The notes under the pieces: model-generated
What the model was told of the DNA's origin: nothing
Databases searched by the model: none
What the model saw: the letters and a program-made list of their open reading frames with translations, nothing else
Shown here: positions 21,335-32,500 of the stretch, one piece after another
How positions within the stretch are numbered: position 1 is the first letter of the stretch
Layout: every line of letters begins with the position of its first letter
Origin: Nansenia antarctica
Taxonomy: Eukaryota > Chordata > Actinopteri > Argentiniformes > Microstomatidae
DNA length: 64,000 nucleotides
NCBI GenBank assembly: GCA_963989245.1
Contig: OZ022339.1
Span: 96,211,832 to 96,275,831, forward strand
Direction of reading: 5' to 3'
Program-made: the position numbers and the translations under genes

Positions 21335-23255
21335 AACAGTTGGCAAGGTTCAACAGGCTCACAGCCGCAGAGGACGACCCCCTGCTGGCGGGAAAGCTGA
21401 ACACCTTCTACGCCCGGTTCGACGAGGGGCGAACGGAGGTAACCACAACACAAACACCACTCTCTCCAGCTCTCAGCAGCCTCACCCTCACAGAGCATGA
21501 AGTGAGACGCGTGCTGAAGGCGGTGGACCCCAGGAAAGCTTCGGGGCCGGATGGCGTCCTGGGACGGGTGCTGAGGGACTGCGCCGACCAGCTGGCCTGG
21601 GTTTTCACCAACATCTTCAACCAGTCCCTGTCCCAGGCCACCATCCCACCCTGCCTGAAAACCTCAACTATCATCCCAGTCCCGAAGAAAAGCACGGTGA
21701 GCTGCCTAAACGACTACCGCCCGGTGGCACTCACACCAATCATCATGAAGTGCTTCGAGAAACTAGTCCGGGCCCACATACTCACACGCCTCCCGCCCAA
21801 CCTGGATCCATACCAGTTCGCCTACAGTGCCCACAGGTCCACAGAGGACGCCATCGCGACGACTCTCCACGCCACTCTATCCCACCTGGAGAGGGGAAAC
21901 AGCTACGCGAGACTGCTCTTTGTGGACTTCAGCTCCGCCTTCAACACCATCCTTCCAGACAGGCTAGTGACCAAACTACTAGACCTGGGTCTATCACACT
22001 CTATATGTGCATGGATCAAGGACTTCCTGACCGACCGCCCCCAAAGGGTGCGGGTGGGCCCCCACACCTCCACAGCCCTCAGACTCAGCACTGGGTCCCC
22101 CCAGGGCTGCGTGCTAAGCCCCATCCTCTACAACCTCTACACCTACGACTTCACCCCCGTCCACCCCAGCAACTCCATCGTAAAGTTTGCAGACGACACC
22201 ACCGTGGTGGGATGCATCTCGGGGGGGGACGAGGCGGCGTACAGGGATGAGGTAGAGCAACTGAGCAAGCTATGCAAGGTTAACAACCTGCTGCTGAACA
22301 AGTCAAAGACCCAGGAAATCATCGTAGACTTCAGGAGGAAAAAGTCCGAGATCCAGCCCCTGCTCATCGACGGAGAGAGCGTGGAGAGAGTCTCAACCCT
22401 CCGATTCCTGGGGGTGCACATGCGGGATGACCTGACCTGGAAGGACAACACAAAAGCCACCATCAAGAAGGCACAACAGCGGCTATACATCCTGAGAGTC
22501 CTCAGGAAGGAACACAGCAAGCAGGAGATACTGGTGACCTTCTACCGCGGCGCAGTGGAGAGCATCCTCACCTATGGCATCTGCAACTGGTTCTCCAGCT
22601 GCACAACCGCGGAGAGAAATGCGCTACAGAGAGTCGTGAGAACAGCCCAGAAGATCACCGGCGACCCCCTCCCCTCTCTGGAAGAGCTGTACAACACACG
22701 CTGTCTCAGGAAGGCCTCCAAGATCTCCAGGGACCCAACCCACCCTGGGTACGAACACTTTACCCGGCTGCCCTCGAAAAGGCGGTTCAGGACCATGGCC
22801 GCAAGGACAAACAGACTGAAGAACAGCTTCTACCACAGGGCCGTCCAGGCCCTGAACACAGCAAAGACCTAGGTTCTGGGCCCTGGACAGTCTGGACGGA
22901 TTGATGGCAGCTGCTGGACTGAAAAAATCAGGTGTAGTGCTGAGGCACAAATATGTACATTTCAAGCCTGCAAACTGCGACACTTTAAATAAATGTGCAA
23001 TAACACTATGTGCAATATGACAACCCTAGTCGTCTATCTGTATAGTATAGTATAGTGGATAGTGTACATAGCCTTTATTTATGTAAACCAGCTCCTTCCC
23101 TTCTTGTCTTTTTTAGTTGTTGTTTTTTCTTTCCTAGCACCAGGGGAGCCACCCCTCCTAAATTTCGTTGTTTGGTACCTGTACTATAGCAATGACAATA
23201 AAGACCATTCATTCATTCATTCATTCATTCATTCATTCATTCATTCATTCACTGT
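21335..23255 (+). mobile_element. 5'-truncated non-LTR retrotransposon (CR1/L2/Rex1-type)
   Basis: Contains an open reverse-transcriptase frame at 21,340-22,872 (510 codons), about 340 bases of 3' UTR, and an ATTC tail at 23,205-23,251. The 3' end reads agcaatgacaataaagacc then (attc)n, typical of CR1/L2/Rex1-group elements. No endonuclease domain precedes the RT, so the copy is 5' truncated. It inserted into the Tc1 element ending at about 21,328. A tail fragment of the same family lies antisense at 55,535-55,790. Confidence 0.9.
21340..22872 (+). CDS. LINE reverse transcriptase (intact frame, no endonuclease)
   Basis: 510 codons with the RT blocks in order: KASGPDGV (about residue 66), PVPKKSTVSCLNDYRPVALT, LFVDFSSAFNTI (catalytic Asp), STGSPQGCVLSPILYNLYT and KFADDTTVVG (catalytic DD, at 22,186-22,197). 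These are followed by LRFLGVHMRDDLTWKDN and the C-terminal HPGYEHFTRLPSKRRFR. The frame has no stops, so the insertion is fairly young. The GC-rich codon use differs sharply from the AT-rich flanks. Not a host gene. Confidence 0.9.
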   Translation: MARFNRLTAAEDDPLLAGKLNTFYARFDEGRTEVTTTQTPLSPALSSLTLTEHEVRRVLKAVDPRKASGPDGVLGRVLRDCADQLAWVFTNIFNQSLSQATIPPCLKTSTIIPVPKKSTVSCLNDYRPVALTPIIMKCFEKLVRAHILTRLPPNLDPYQFAYSAHRSTEDAIATTLHATLSHLERGNSYARLLFVDFSSAFNTILPDRLVTKLLDLGLSHSICAWIKDFLTDRPQRVRVGPHTSTALRLSTGSPQGCVLSPILYNLYTYDFTPVHPSNSIVKFADDTTVVGCISGGDEAAYRDEVEQLSKLCKVNNLLLNKSKTQEIIVDFRRKKSEIQPLLIDGESVERVSTLRFLGVHMRDDLTWKDNTKATIKKAQQRLYILRVLRKEHSKQEILVTFYRGAVESILTYGICNWFSSCTTAERNALQRVVRTAQKITGDPLPSLEELYNTRCLRKASKISRDPTHPGYEHFTRLPSKRRFRTMAARTNRLKNSFYHRAVQALNTAKT

Positions 23256-23422
23256 AATAGACGGAAACGGATTGTAGTAAAATTCCGCTCTACATCTTTA
23301 TAATGAAGCTACTGTGGAAGGCAAAGCATCTCATTAGCATATCATTAGAGGCAATCAGAAGATGTCAGCACAACTACATTAATTGAGGGAGGTGTTTTCA
23401 TGGGAACAATACATTATATCAA

Positions 23423-23423
<1 letters not shown>

Positions 23424-23454
<31 letters not shown>

Positions 23455-23467
23455 ACACGCACGCACG

Positions 23468-23535
<68 letters not shown>
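23424..23535. repeat. (CA)n / (CACG)n microsatellite
   Basis: About 112 bases of CA with CACG interruptions. Open frames through it on both strands are artefacts. Confidence 0.95.
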
Positions 23536-23537
<2 letters not shown>

Positions 23538-23579
23538 GGCAATTCCCTGTGAAATATATCGCAATATACAGGCCGGATA

Positions 23580-24394
23580 AAAAGGGGGGACAACTCAAGA
23601 AAAACGTATGTTTAGACATAATTCATCTTGCATTTAATGTTTCACAATTAATCAATCATTCAATCAATCATTCTCAAAAAAGTTCTAGCTTGTCTTGACA
23701 GTTGTGGTACATGTGCAAGTCAACAACAATCGAGTATTCTCTCATCAGCACAGAATTCAATCTCGTGGTTAAAGGAAACACTCACGGATGGAGCCAAAGA
23801 AGTCGCGAAAGAAATCCAATAGACAAGGACGCGCATCTTGAGTGTTTGGTCGGTCCAGCTCAGCGTACCGGACAATTTCGCAAAACGTTTTCATGCATGC
23901 ATCTTTTATCATAGAGAGACAATGACGTACGCCATGGGAGGATGCGGGAAGCCTATCCACCCACCCGGTGAGATTAATCTAAAAAGCCATCTGCTCTCGA
24001 GTGCCTCGGAAGTCGGAACGTGCATAGCAGTGGTCTGCTAGACTGTCTCGCACTTCAAGAAATACATTTCTGAGTCTATCTTTCTATTCCTTTTGTGAGA
24101 AATGGGATAGCCACTTACACCTTTGGTGCAAACTTTTAATGACGCGCTTAGAATTTGAATGATCACACCAAGTTTCCTATTGAAGTGTAGTTCATGTGGC
24201 GTGTGATTGGACATTTCATAAGCTTGTGTGGTGGATGTATCGATTGCAACCATGGTTTATTTTAACTTTTGTTACATTTGACATGATAGCTCCGCTCTGT
24301 AGAGTTCATTGTATTGAGTTAAACGACCTCACAAAAGCCTACAAGTATATAATAGCAGGGATGACTTATGACCCCATGTGAGGTGCGAGGAAAG
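23580..24394. other. Intergenic, no gene seen
   Basis: Between the LINE-rich block and the fyco1 3' end. Frames of up to about 70 codons around 23,700-24,250 show no family motif and no splice context. A promoter or first exon of the GHRHR-type gene could lie here or nearer to 14.6 kb, but I cannot show it. Confidence 0.4.
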
Positions 24395-26324
24395 TGGAAG
24401 AGACATCACCATTTAAATATTTTATTCAATAACTGTATATGTTTTACAGGTACCATAATTGCATAGATCGAGCATTTATACATTTCACTGAAATCACATG
24501 AGAGCTGAAAAACCTCCTCACTGTATTACAGGTATACAATCTGTCCCAATAATACCTATTTTACAAATATCATGAACACTAACGGATTCTGTTTAAAATA
24601 CAGTCTTTGTAAAACTTTTTTCCTCTAAAAGTGCAAGTCTGTAGAGAAAATATGAGGCTTTGTATACAAAGTGCACATATTTAGACCACTAGTAGAATAC
24701 AAAAGAGAAATGTTTGAGAAATGTCAACAGATCTCTACAAAAGCAGCATCCAATTGAGCCCTTAATTGCTTAATTAGTGAAGGGTCACCTGAATCAGTGA
24801 CTGTCACCTCTTTAGAAACACCACGGTGACTGAGATACCACACCAGGTATCTCCTTATTGCTTTGAGATAGAGAAAGGAAAATATAAACGTAGATAAATA
24901 TCCCCTAAAAATGGAAAAACGTACAGTATAACATACAACACATTTGGATCCTTGAGAGTACAACAAATGATATACTAAACTAAAATGTATGGCTATAACA
25001 ACTCATGAAATCCATAAAAACATAACATAACAAAACCAGATTCCTATGATGGTCGACACTGCTGTGCACCACTGCGGACCCTACTACAGAGACCTTAGGG
25101 TAGAATCCTAACTCGAGATCTGCGCAAGTAACTAAACGATTTTGCATAAATCTTGCATTATGTCATAGTGAAATTTATGCCATGATTCGAGTTATGTGCG
25201 CAGATCTCGAGTTAGGATTCCACCCTTACAGAAAACTAGTTTAACAGGGTTAAAACAGGGTTTCTTAAGAATAACATAATCTAAGCCTACTCTATGTAAA
25301 TATGCATCTCCAATAGGCAACTAGTGCTAATTGGTACTTGTTCTGTAAGTGATAGAAATGTTGCTTATATGTCATAATAATATATAATTATAATTGATAA
25401 TTGATATAATCGAGTTATACAGCTTAATCATTGCGTAGTAGTAGTTATCACATATAATGATACACGCAGAAGCATTGTCTTTTTGCAGCTAGTTAGACCA
25501 TATGAAGCAACTTTTGGAACAAAAAGCAAGAACACTGAACCACCAACCCCCTCCCCCCCATGTGCTCTTTCCATGACAATAAAGATGGCAGTCATATCTT
25601 AAAAACATACAAAGATGGAGAAAAAAATCTGCCTTGAGGGAAGGCTGCTGAGGTCCTATGAAGAGCCCTGAGTCTCTGATTGTGAGCAGCCTTCAGCAGC
25701 TACCAGAGAGACACTCTCAATGATCTACATTACTTATTCATTTATGTACTAATTTCATTAATTCTCACAGTGTTTGAAGATGTCACAAAGCAACTGCCTT
25801 GCTATATTCAGTTGCTTTGAAAGGTGCTGGAGGTCATTGAATGAACTCAAACTTAGGTAGGCAAGCTCTATTGTAACTTGAATCCATTTCAAATTCAGTT
25901 AAAACTAAAACTGATATTAAAAACCTAATCAGTGATAAGATAACTGAGAAAACCGGCATTGGTGTGTGGTTGCCTACACACGGCATTGGTGTGTGGTTGT
26001 CTAGTGTAAACTCACCGCATTTATCAGTCCATGGGGTGTGCTCGTTTTAACAGCTCTTCAGCTTTTAAGTCCACTTATATAACAGTTTTTTCTAGCATGT
26101 TTCCATTTATATCCACTCAGTGAACAGTTAAATTAAGCAACAGTCTAAAACACACTCCAAATATTAAAATATACAGTAGGGCGGGGTCCTGCAAAACCAA
26201 ATGTTGACTAAAACAGCAAAACCAAACATAAAATACTTGGTGGGGCACCCAGAGACAAATTAGAGTATGAAATTAATTTAAAAAGGACACTGTTTCCCTC
26301 TGAGTTTACATCTGCCAGCCAGGT
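24395..26324 (-). other. fyco1: Predicted fyco1 3' UTR with poly(A) signal
   Basis: AT-rich sequence without coding potential runs from the stop codon to a minus-strand AATAAA (24,421-24,426, seen as tttatt), with cleavage expected near 24,395-24,410. It contains a foldback element at 25,097-25,226. The end is inferred from the signal only. Confidence 0.55.
25097..25226. mobile_element. Foldback MITE within the fyco1 3' UTR
   Basis: The left arm (agggtagaatcctaactcga, gatctgcgca) is nearly perfectly inverted at the right end (tgcgcagatctcgagttagg, attccaccct). The arms are about 30 bp and the loop about 70 bp. If transcribed with fyco1 it would form a stable hairpin. Confidence 0.85.
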
Positions 26325-29300
26325 TTACGGAAAATCACTTCCATCGTAAATTATTGGCTTTTCGATTGTCAAGTGGTAGAGAACCTTCTTCGAGATGAAC
26401 CTGGGAAGCCAAGATAAAGAATAACAATTTTACATATGGGACATAAGAGATGCAATGTTATGTCATAAGGATGGAGTAGAGAATACTTCAAAGACCTGTC
26501 ATCCTTCAGCACAAGTGTACAGAGTAAATTGATTTATAGTTATACTGTAGTGTTCTGCTCTACACAAGCACACCCTTAAATAGGAACAAGATGTTTAGTA
26601 TGGTCAGTGATGGATTAGATTACAGTGTTTCTCAACCCTCTCCTCGGGGCGCCCCAGCCGCTCCACATATTTGATCTGTTCCACCACCAGCTCACCTGAT
26701 TTAACTAATCAAGTACAAAGCAATTATGGTTTGTACTTGATTAGTTGAATCAGGTGTGCTGGTGGTGGAACAGATCAAATATGTGGAGCGGCTGGGGCGC
26801 CCCCGAGGAGAGGGTTGAGAAACACTGGATTAGAAGATTGGCAGTACCCTACCTTGAGAAGGAGTTGTCAAAGACGAGTGAGTAGAGTCCAGGGTTCCTG
26901 ACCTTCAGCTGGCCTTGGATGGTCTCTTTGTGGGAGTTACAGCGGGTCAGAGGAATCAGTACCTGAGAGCAGAGCACAGGAGGACGAGTCGGACGAGACC
27001 TATATTTCAATACGAATACATTACTGTCTGTAGAGTTTTTTAGGGCTTACTTTGTTCAAACAGAGCAACAAATATTCAGTTTTGTACCTTTTTTTCCTCT
27101 TTAAACTACAGAGTTTACAATTACCACACTTTGGTCCAGAGGCTTGATTAAAAATCAATGCAAGCTTGGTTTGAAGAAAATGTAATCAGCCAAATAACTA
27201 TAAACATAAACCTCTTGTTGTCTGGAATGGTATGTCAATATTCTTTTCGGTATAAGTTGATTGCAACAAACCTGTAATGATGATTCTCAAATGGTTGACC
27301 AGTAGGGGGCACTGCTCTGCTATTTAGCTCAGCCTAACTTGACTAATGACTAAGCAACTCCCATATCACATCTGGTTGGTTAAGTCATTTGCTAAAATCC
27401 ACTCTATTAGGGACCAATATAAGTAACAAGGGAGCATTGGTGACAAACCCTAGTTAATGGCAGACAGGTTTGGAAGGCTTTTGGTCCAGCCCAGTCTTTA
27501 CACGTCTGATTCAACAACTCAAGCACTTTATGCACAAGCACACACACAAGCACACACATAAAACTCCAGAGGATCACAACGGAAATAAAATCCTAGGGTT
27601 TTATTGTGTGCTCATTCCTCAACAGCATGTAAGTGTATGACTGACATATGGCATTGATAATACCTTTTTATGTACATTTCATGATTTTCAAATAAAAACT
27701 AACCAAACTAACTAAGGTCTGATTGATGAGTTGAATAATCAGCTGTGTTGGTCCTGGGCAGTAAAAGCAGCCTGCACTCCCTAGAACTCTGCAGGACCAG
27801 GGCTGGTGACCTTTGACCTACAGGCTGGCTTACCTTGGACTGTTCCACAGGGGTGTCAGTGGTCTCGCGATACACCACACTAAAGGAGATGCTCTTGGGC
27901 TCAGAGGAGAACACCCAGCTGATGGTGGGGCCACGGTCGCCCACGGCAATGGCTATGACACTGTAGCAGCTGGACTTGACGAAGAGCTCCCGTGAACCAT
28001 CGCCAAACTGAGAGATGTCGTCAAGACCAAGAGGGACGACCAGTCTGAAAACACATCAGACATATCATTAATTTGATTGTTGGTGGGGTATTTGGGGATT
28101 GGGGCTTACTTACATTAGACTGGTATCAGTCTTGTCTGGGGAGAGAGGAAAAAGTAATGACAAAATGACTCACGTGACGTCTCCTGATTGGAGGAGGTTG
28201 ATCTCGGCGTCCTGCACAGTGGACACAATATCTTCCGGGTCATCAGGGGTCGTGTCTCCAGTCCCTCTGCAGGTTGGGCCACAAGAATACAACATTATTT
28301 ACCACAAACCTCTTATTTCTATCAACTCTTATCTGACTAACTTACTTCTTGTAATGATGAGTACATCTGACTAGAACTACTTGACAATGCCAAGACAGAG
28401 AGTACTACTGCTACAGTATGACGTTCAGAAGTCAGTGAAGAGTCTCAAAACATAATATTCCTACGATACCCAGAAACAAAGCACCCGATCGTACTGCAGT
28501 TGACACTTTCCTATTTGCATGTCTTTGTAACAATCTAAAAATCTTTGCAACTGTACGACAACAAAGGCAGAAAGCTGAAGTGAGGATGAGTGGGTGCTAC
28601 AGCACTAGAATTCTAATGTGTCCTTGGGGATTGACTAAAGCGAGAAGTCGCAAGTCAATATTTGGCTTTATCTTCACTAACACTTTTTCATGGTGTGTTC
28701 TTGCTAATGACACTCACAGAGGCAGCAGCTGATATAAGCCTGTCAGGGATGGGGTGTAAGATTATAGTATACAGGAGGAAAAACACGAAAGTGAGATAAT
28801 ATATGAATGATATTATATGTCTAAATCCTGAAGGTTGTCTTAAGTTCCATCTGATATGCATCAATTCACGGTCATCGTATCTCCCACAGTGAACGCGCCG
28901 TCATCTGATCATGATCTTTTATTTACAATCATTCCAGCAGATCTCACAAATGTAAATCAGAAGTGAGTGCGTGAAGGTCACCAGTTACGTTTGTATAAGT
29001 CAGTTTGTGTGCGTGCGTGCATGCATACGTGCGTGGTTGTCATAATGCACTCACATATCTAGAACCCCTGGAGGCCTAGCATCTTGTTCCCCTTCCAGGG
29101 AGCCCCCGGTTGTTTGGGACAGCGAGTCGCTGTCGTAGATCCCATTCACTTCCTCTTCAGTGATGATGTCAAACACCCCGTCATCAGACTTGCTGACTGG
29201 CTGATCCATGCCCGGGTCAGACACTGCTCAAGAAAAAAGGAAATCATTTTTTTTTTAAACGCTTCAGCCTTTATCCTTGTAACTACTGTGTACCACAGTC

Positions 29301-32300
29301 ATTTCATGTCTAAAGTAGTCAATTCTTAGTTCAAATCTCATTTCAATTCCATTGCCAAAACATTGATTGCAAAATCACCCACTAAAGGTGTACTTTAAAA
29401 AGCAGAAAAGGGCTTGAGGAAGTGTGAATTTCGATTTCACAATACCAACTGAGGTCTCTGTCCTTATTCCGCAGAATGATGCTGTTACTCTTCAGTTCCT
29501 GTTATGAGTTCCCCATTCAACACAAAACCACTTTAAAATAGCTTTCAAATAGAGCCAGAACCACTGCGAGAAAGTGTTTTCAATCAAAACAAATTCACCA
29601 TGTGGTTTTTTTAAACAAAAGCAGACCCCTTTGTCTAGGTATGTGATATAGAGGACTTTGTTTGTGGTGTGTGTGTGTGTGCGTGTGCGTGTGCGTGTGT
29701 GCGTGTGCGTGTGCGTGTGTGTGTGTGTGTGTCCATGTATGTTTATATGTGCATGGGTACAACATGCGGCATATCCGTACAAACAAGTGTGTGTGTAATG
29801 TGTATGCTTTTGTGTGTTCATCTTTGTATGTATCTCACCTGTAACCCTGGGTGTGGCTTTGTAGGGGGCCGGGTCACGGGGAGGCGGAGGCCCAGCTCCA
29901 GGTGGAGTTGGCTGGATGTCGGCGGGGCTGAGCTCAGCCTCTGTGAACCTCTCCACCACGGCGCTGTGCGTGCTGTAACACTCCCTACAACAGCGCTCCT
30001 TTTTCCCGCTGTGCTTGGTCATCACAAAGTTGTTACTACAGTAGTAGCAGAAGATACGTCCACACAGCCTGAAACAACAACAAACGACAAGTGTCTGTGT
30101 AGAACAATCACCACCACCTGAAAGCTCTCGAACCTGTCTTAATTCTGGGAAACAACCTTTTTATGCTAACATTTCTTTTTGTGATCAAATGTTTCTTTAT
30201 TTTCTTTTAAAACACATATAATGACAAAACAAGACAACAAGGCCACATGCTGCAACCAACGCCCCCAACAACCCATACAACCACACCACAACACACAAAT
30301 TACAATATAGCTATCTAGGTATTAGGGACATTATGCTAACATTTCTGATATCTGATTAGGTTTCAAAGTAGGTCAATCTGCTGTGTAGCCTGAAACTTTC
30401 ACTTCCGCTTTTTTTGTATACACAAGCCAGACTACATTAAAAACAGACGGTCAGTGTCTACAGTAGAACCACCAGTCATACCCCTGGTTGTGCTCACCTG
30501 CAGTGGTGCCGGCGCAGCCACCAGGTGAAATGGCCCTGGCAGCCCAGGCAGTGGGTGGCCTCCTTGTCCACCAGCCACCAGCGCTCCTCCGCCCGTAGCT
30601 TCTGCTCAAACTCGAGAGCGTCTGACTTCTGCCACAGTGCGTCCTTATCCCTGCCAAAGCACGCACAACAGCACACATTTGAGTGAACAACAATTCTGCC
30701 GATTAGGGTCTTGTAAGTGTACGTTTCTTTGTAATGTGTGAATTACACATTTTATAAATTAGGAGGTATTAACAAAAATAAACCATTACTATTCATGCTA
30801 CCGTGTTTGTGTCTTACACAGTGTATATGTTACGGTACATGTGGGAATACGGTACATGTGGGAAAACTAGGGTTAGGGTTAGGTGCTAGGGTGACTTGGT
30901 ACATGCTGGCATGTCTAACCCTAACCCTAACCTTAACCCTAACCCTAACCTTAACCCTAGCACCCTAGCACCTAACCCTAACCCTAGTTTTCCCACATGT
31001 ACCGTATTCCCACATATACCGTAACATATATACACTCACTGAACACTTTATTAGATTAGATTAGATTCAACTTTATTGTCATTGCAGAGTACTATACAAC
31101 GACATTTAGCAGTTTAGCATCTAACCAGAAGTGCAAATAGTGATATAAGAACATGATATTAAAAACATGACAATGATAGTGATCGGTACAGTAAGGCACG
31201 TACGGTAGTTCAGAGGTATATACAGTTATGATTTATGTACAGTTACGGTAGCTTATAGACAGTATGTAATGTGCAAATATACAGTATGTGCAAAGGTAGT
31301 ATTGTAAACATGAGTAGTGCAAAGGTTAAATAGTGATCACATTAATCACTCAGGGTGTGTGTGTGGGGGGGGGGGGGGGGTTGTTGGGGGGGATAGTTCA
31401 GCGGGATGTGTGGAGGGGGCGTTTGTTTATCAGAGTGATAGCTCTGTGAAAGAAGCTGTTCTGGAGCCTGCTGGTACGGGTCCTGAGGATCCTGTACTTC
31501 CGGAGTCTCTTAGATGGGAGGTGGTCAAACAGATCATGGTTGGGGTGCGAGGTATCCTTGATGATGCTTGCCACCATCCGCTGACACCGGGTTGCCTGAA
31601 GGGAGTCGATGGTAGGGAGTTTGGTGCCAATGATACGCTGGGCGGTTTTCACCACCCGTTGCAGGGCCTTGCGGTCGGATACATTGCTGTTGCCGTACCA
31701 CACTGTGATGCAGTTGGTGAGGATGCTCTCAATGGTGCAGAGGTAGAAGTTGGTCAGGAGCCTGAGAGACAGCTGGGCTTTCTTCAATCTCCTCAGGAAG
31801 TATAAGGCTGCGCCTTTTTGACCAAGGAAGAGGTGTTGGAAGAGTGGTTGCCCAATTTGACAAGCTGGGGTCTGTTGGTTAGAAAGTCTAGGATCCAGTT
31901 GCAGAGGGAGGTGCTGAAACCAAGGTCTCTTAGTTTGGTGACCAGCTTGGAGGGGATGATGGTGTTGAAAGCTGAGGTGGGTCAGGGTGGAGTGAGGTGC
32001 CGTAGAGATGTCGTCCTCCGTTGACCTGTTCTTAGGCGTACTGCTGGGGAAAGCTGAGCTTATAGGCGGCCCAGGAGCATCTTCTCCAAGCACTTCATGG
32101 AGCCAGACGTGACCGCAACAGGGCGGAAGTCCTTCAGATTCACTGCAGCATAGTTCTTTGGCACCGGCACGATGGCTGTTGCCTTTAAGCACTTGGGGAC
32201 AACTGCCAAAGTTGGGATTCCCCATCATTATACCACCTCCACCAGCTTGAACTGTTGACAGGGGTTCCTAATAAAGTGTTCAGTGAGTGTATACCATCCT

Positions 32301-32436
32301 AATATATTATTCATGCTCTTTTTAGCACCCTGCAGTTCTGGTGCTGGCATTTGTGTTTTTTGATCCCCTACTGAGGATGAAAGCTAAGTGAACCATGGAG
32401 AAAGCATCAGTGATTGCCAAGAGCACTGAGGAATCA

Positions 32437-32500
<64 letters not shown>

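Noticed and set aside
23419..23619. Candidate signal-peptide exon for the GHRHR-type gene on the minus strand
   Set aside because: The hydrophobic run leads straight into a CA microsatellite and has no in-phase donor before it.
30910..30960. True telomere or chromosome end
   Set aside because: Only a handful of CCCTAA units within a palindrome, flanked by fyco1 exons on both sides.
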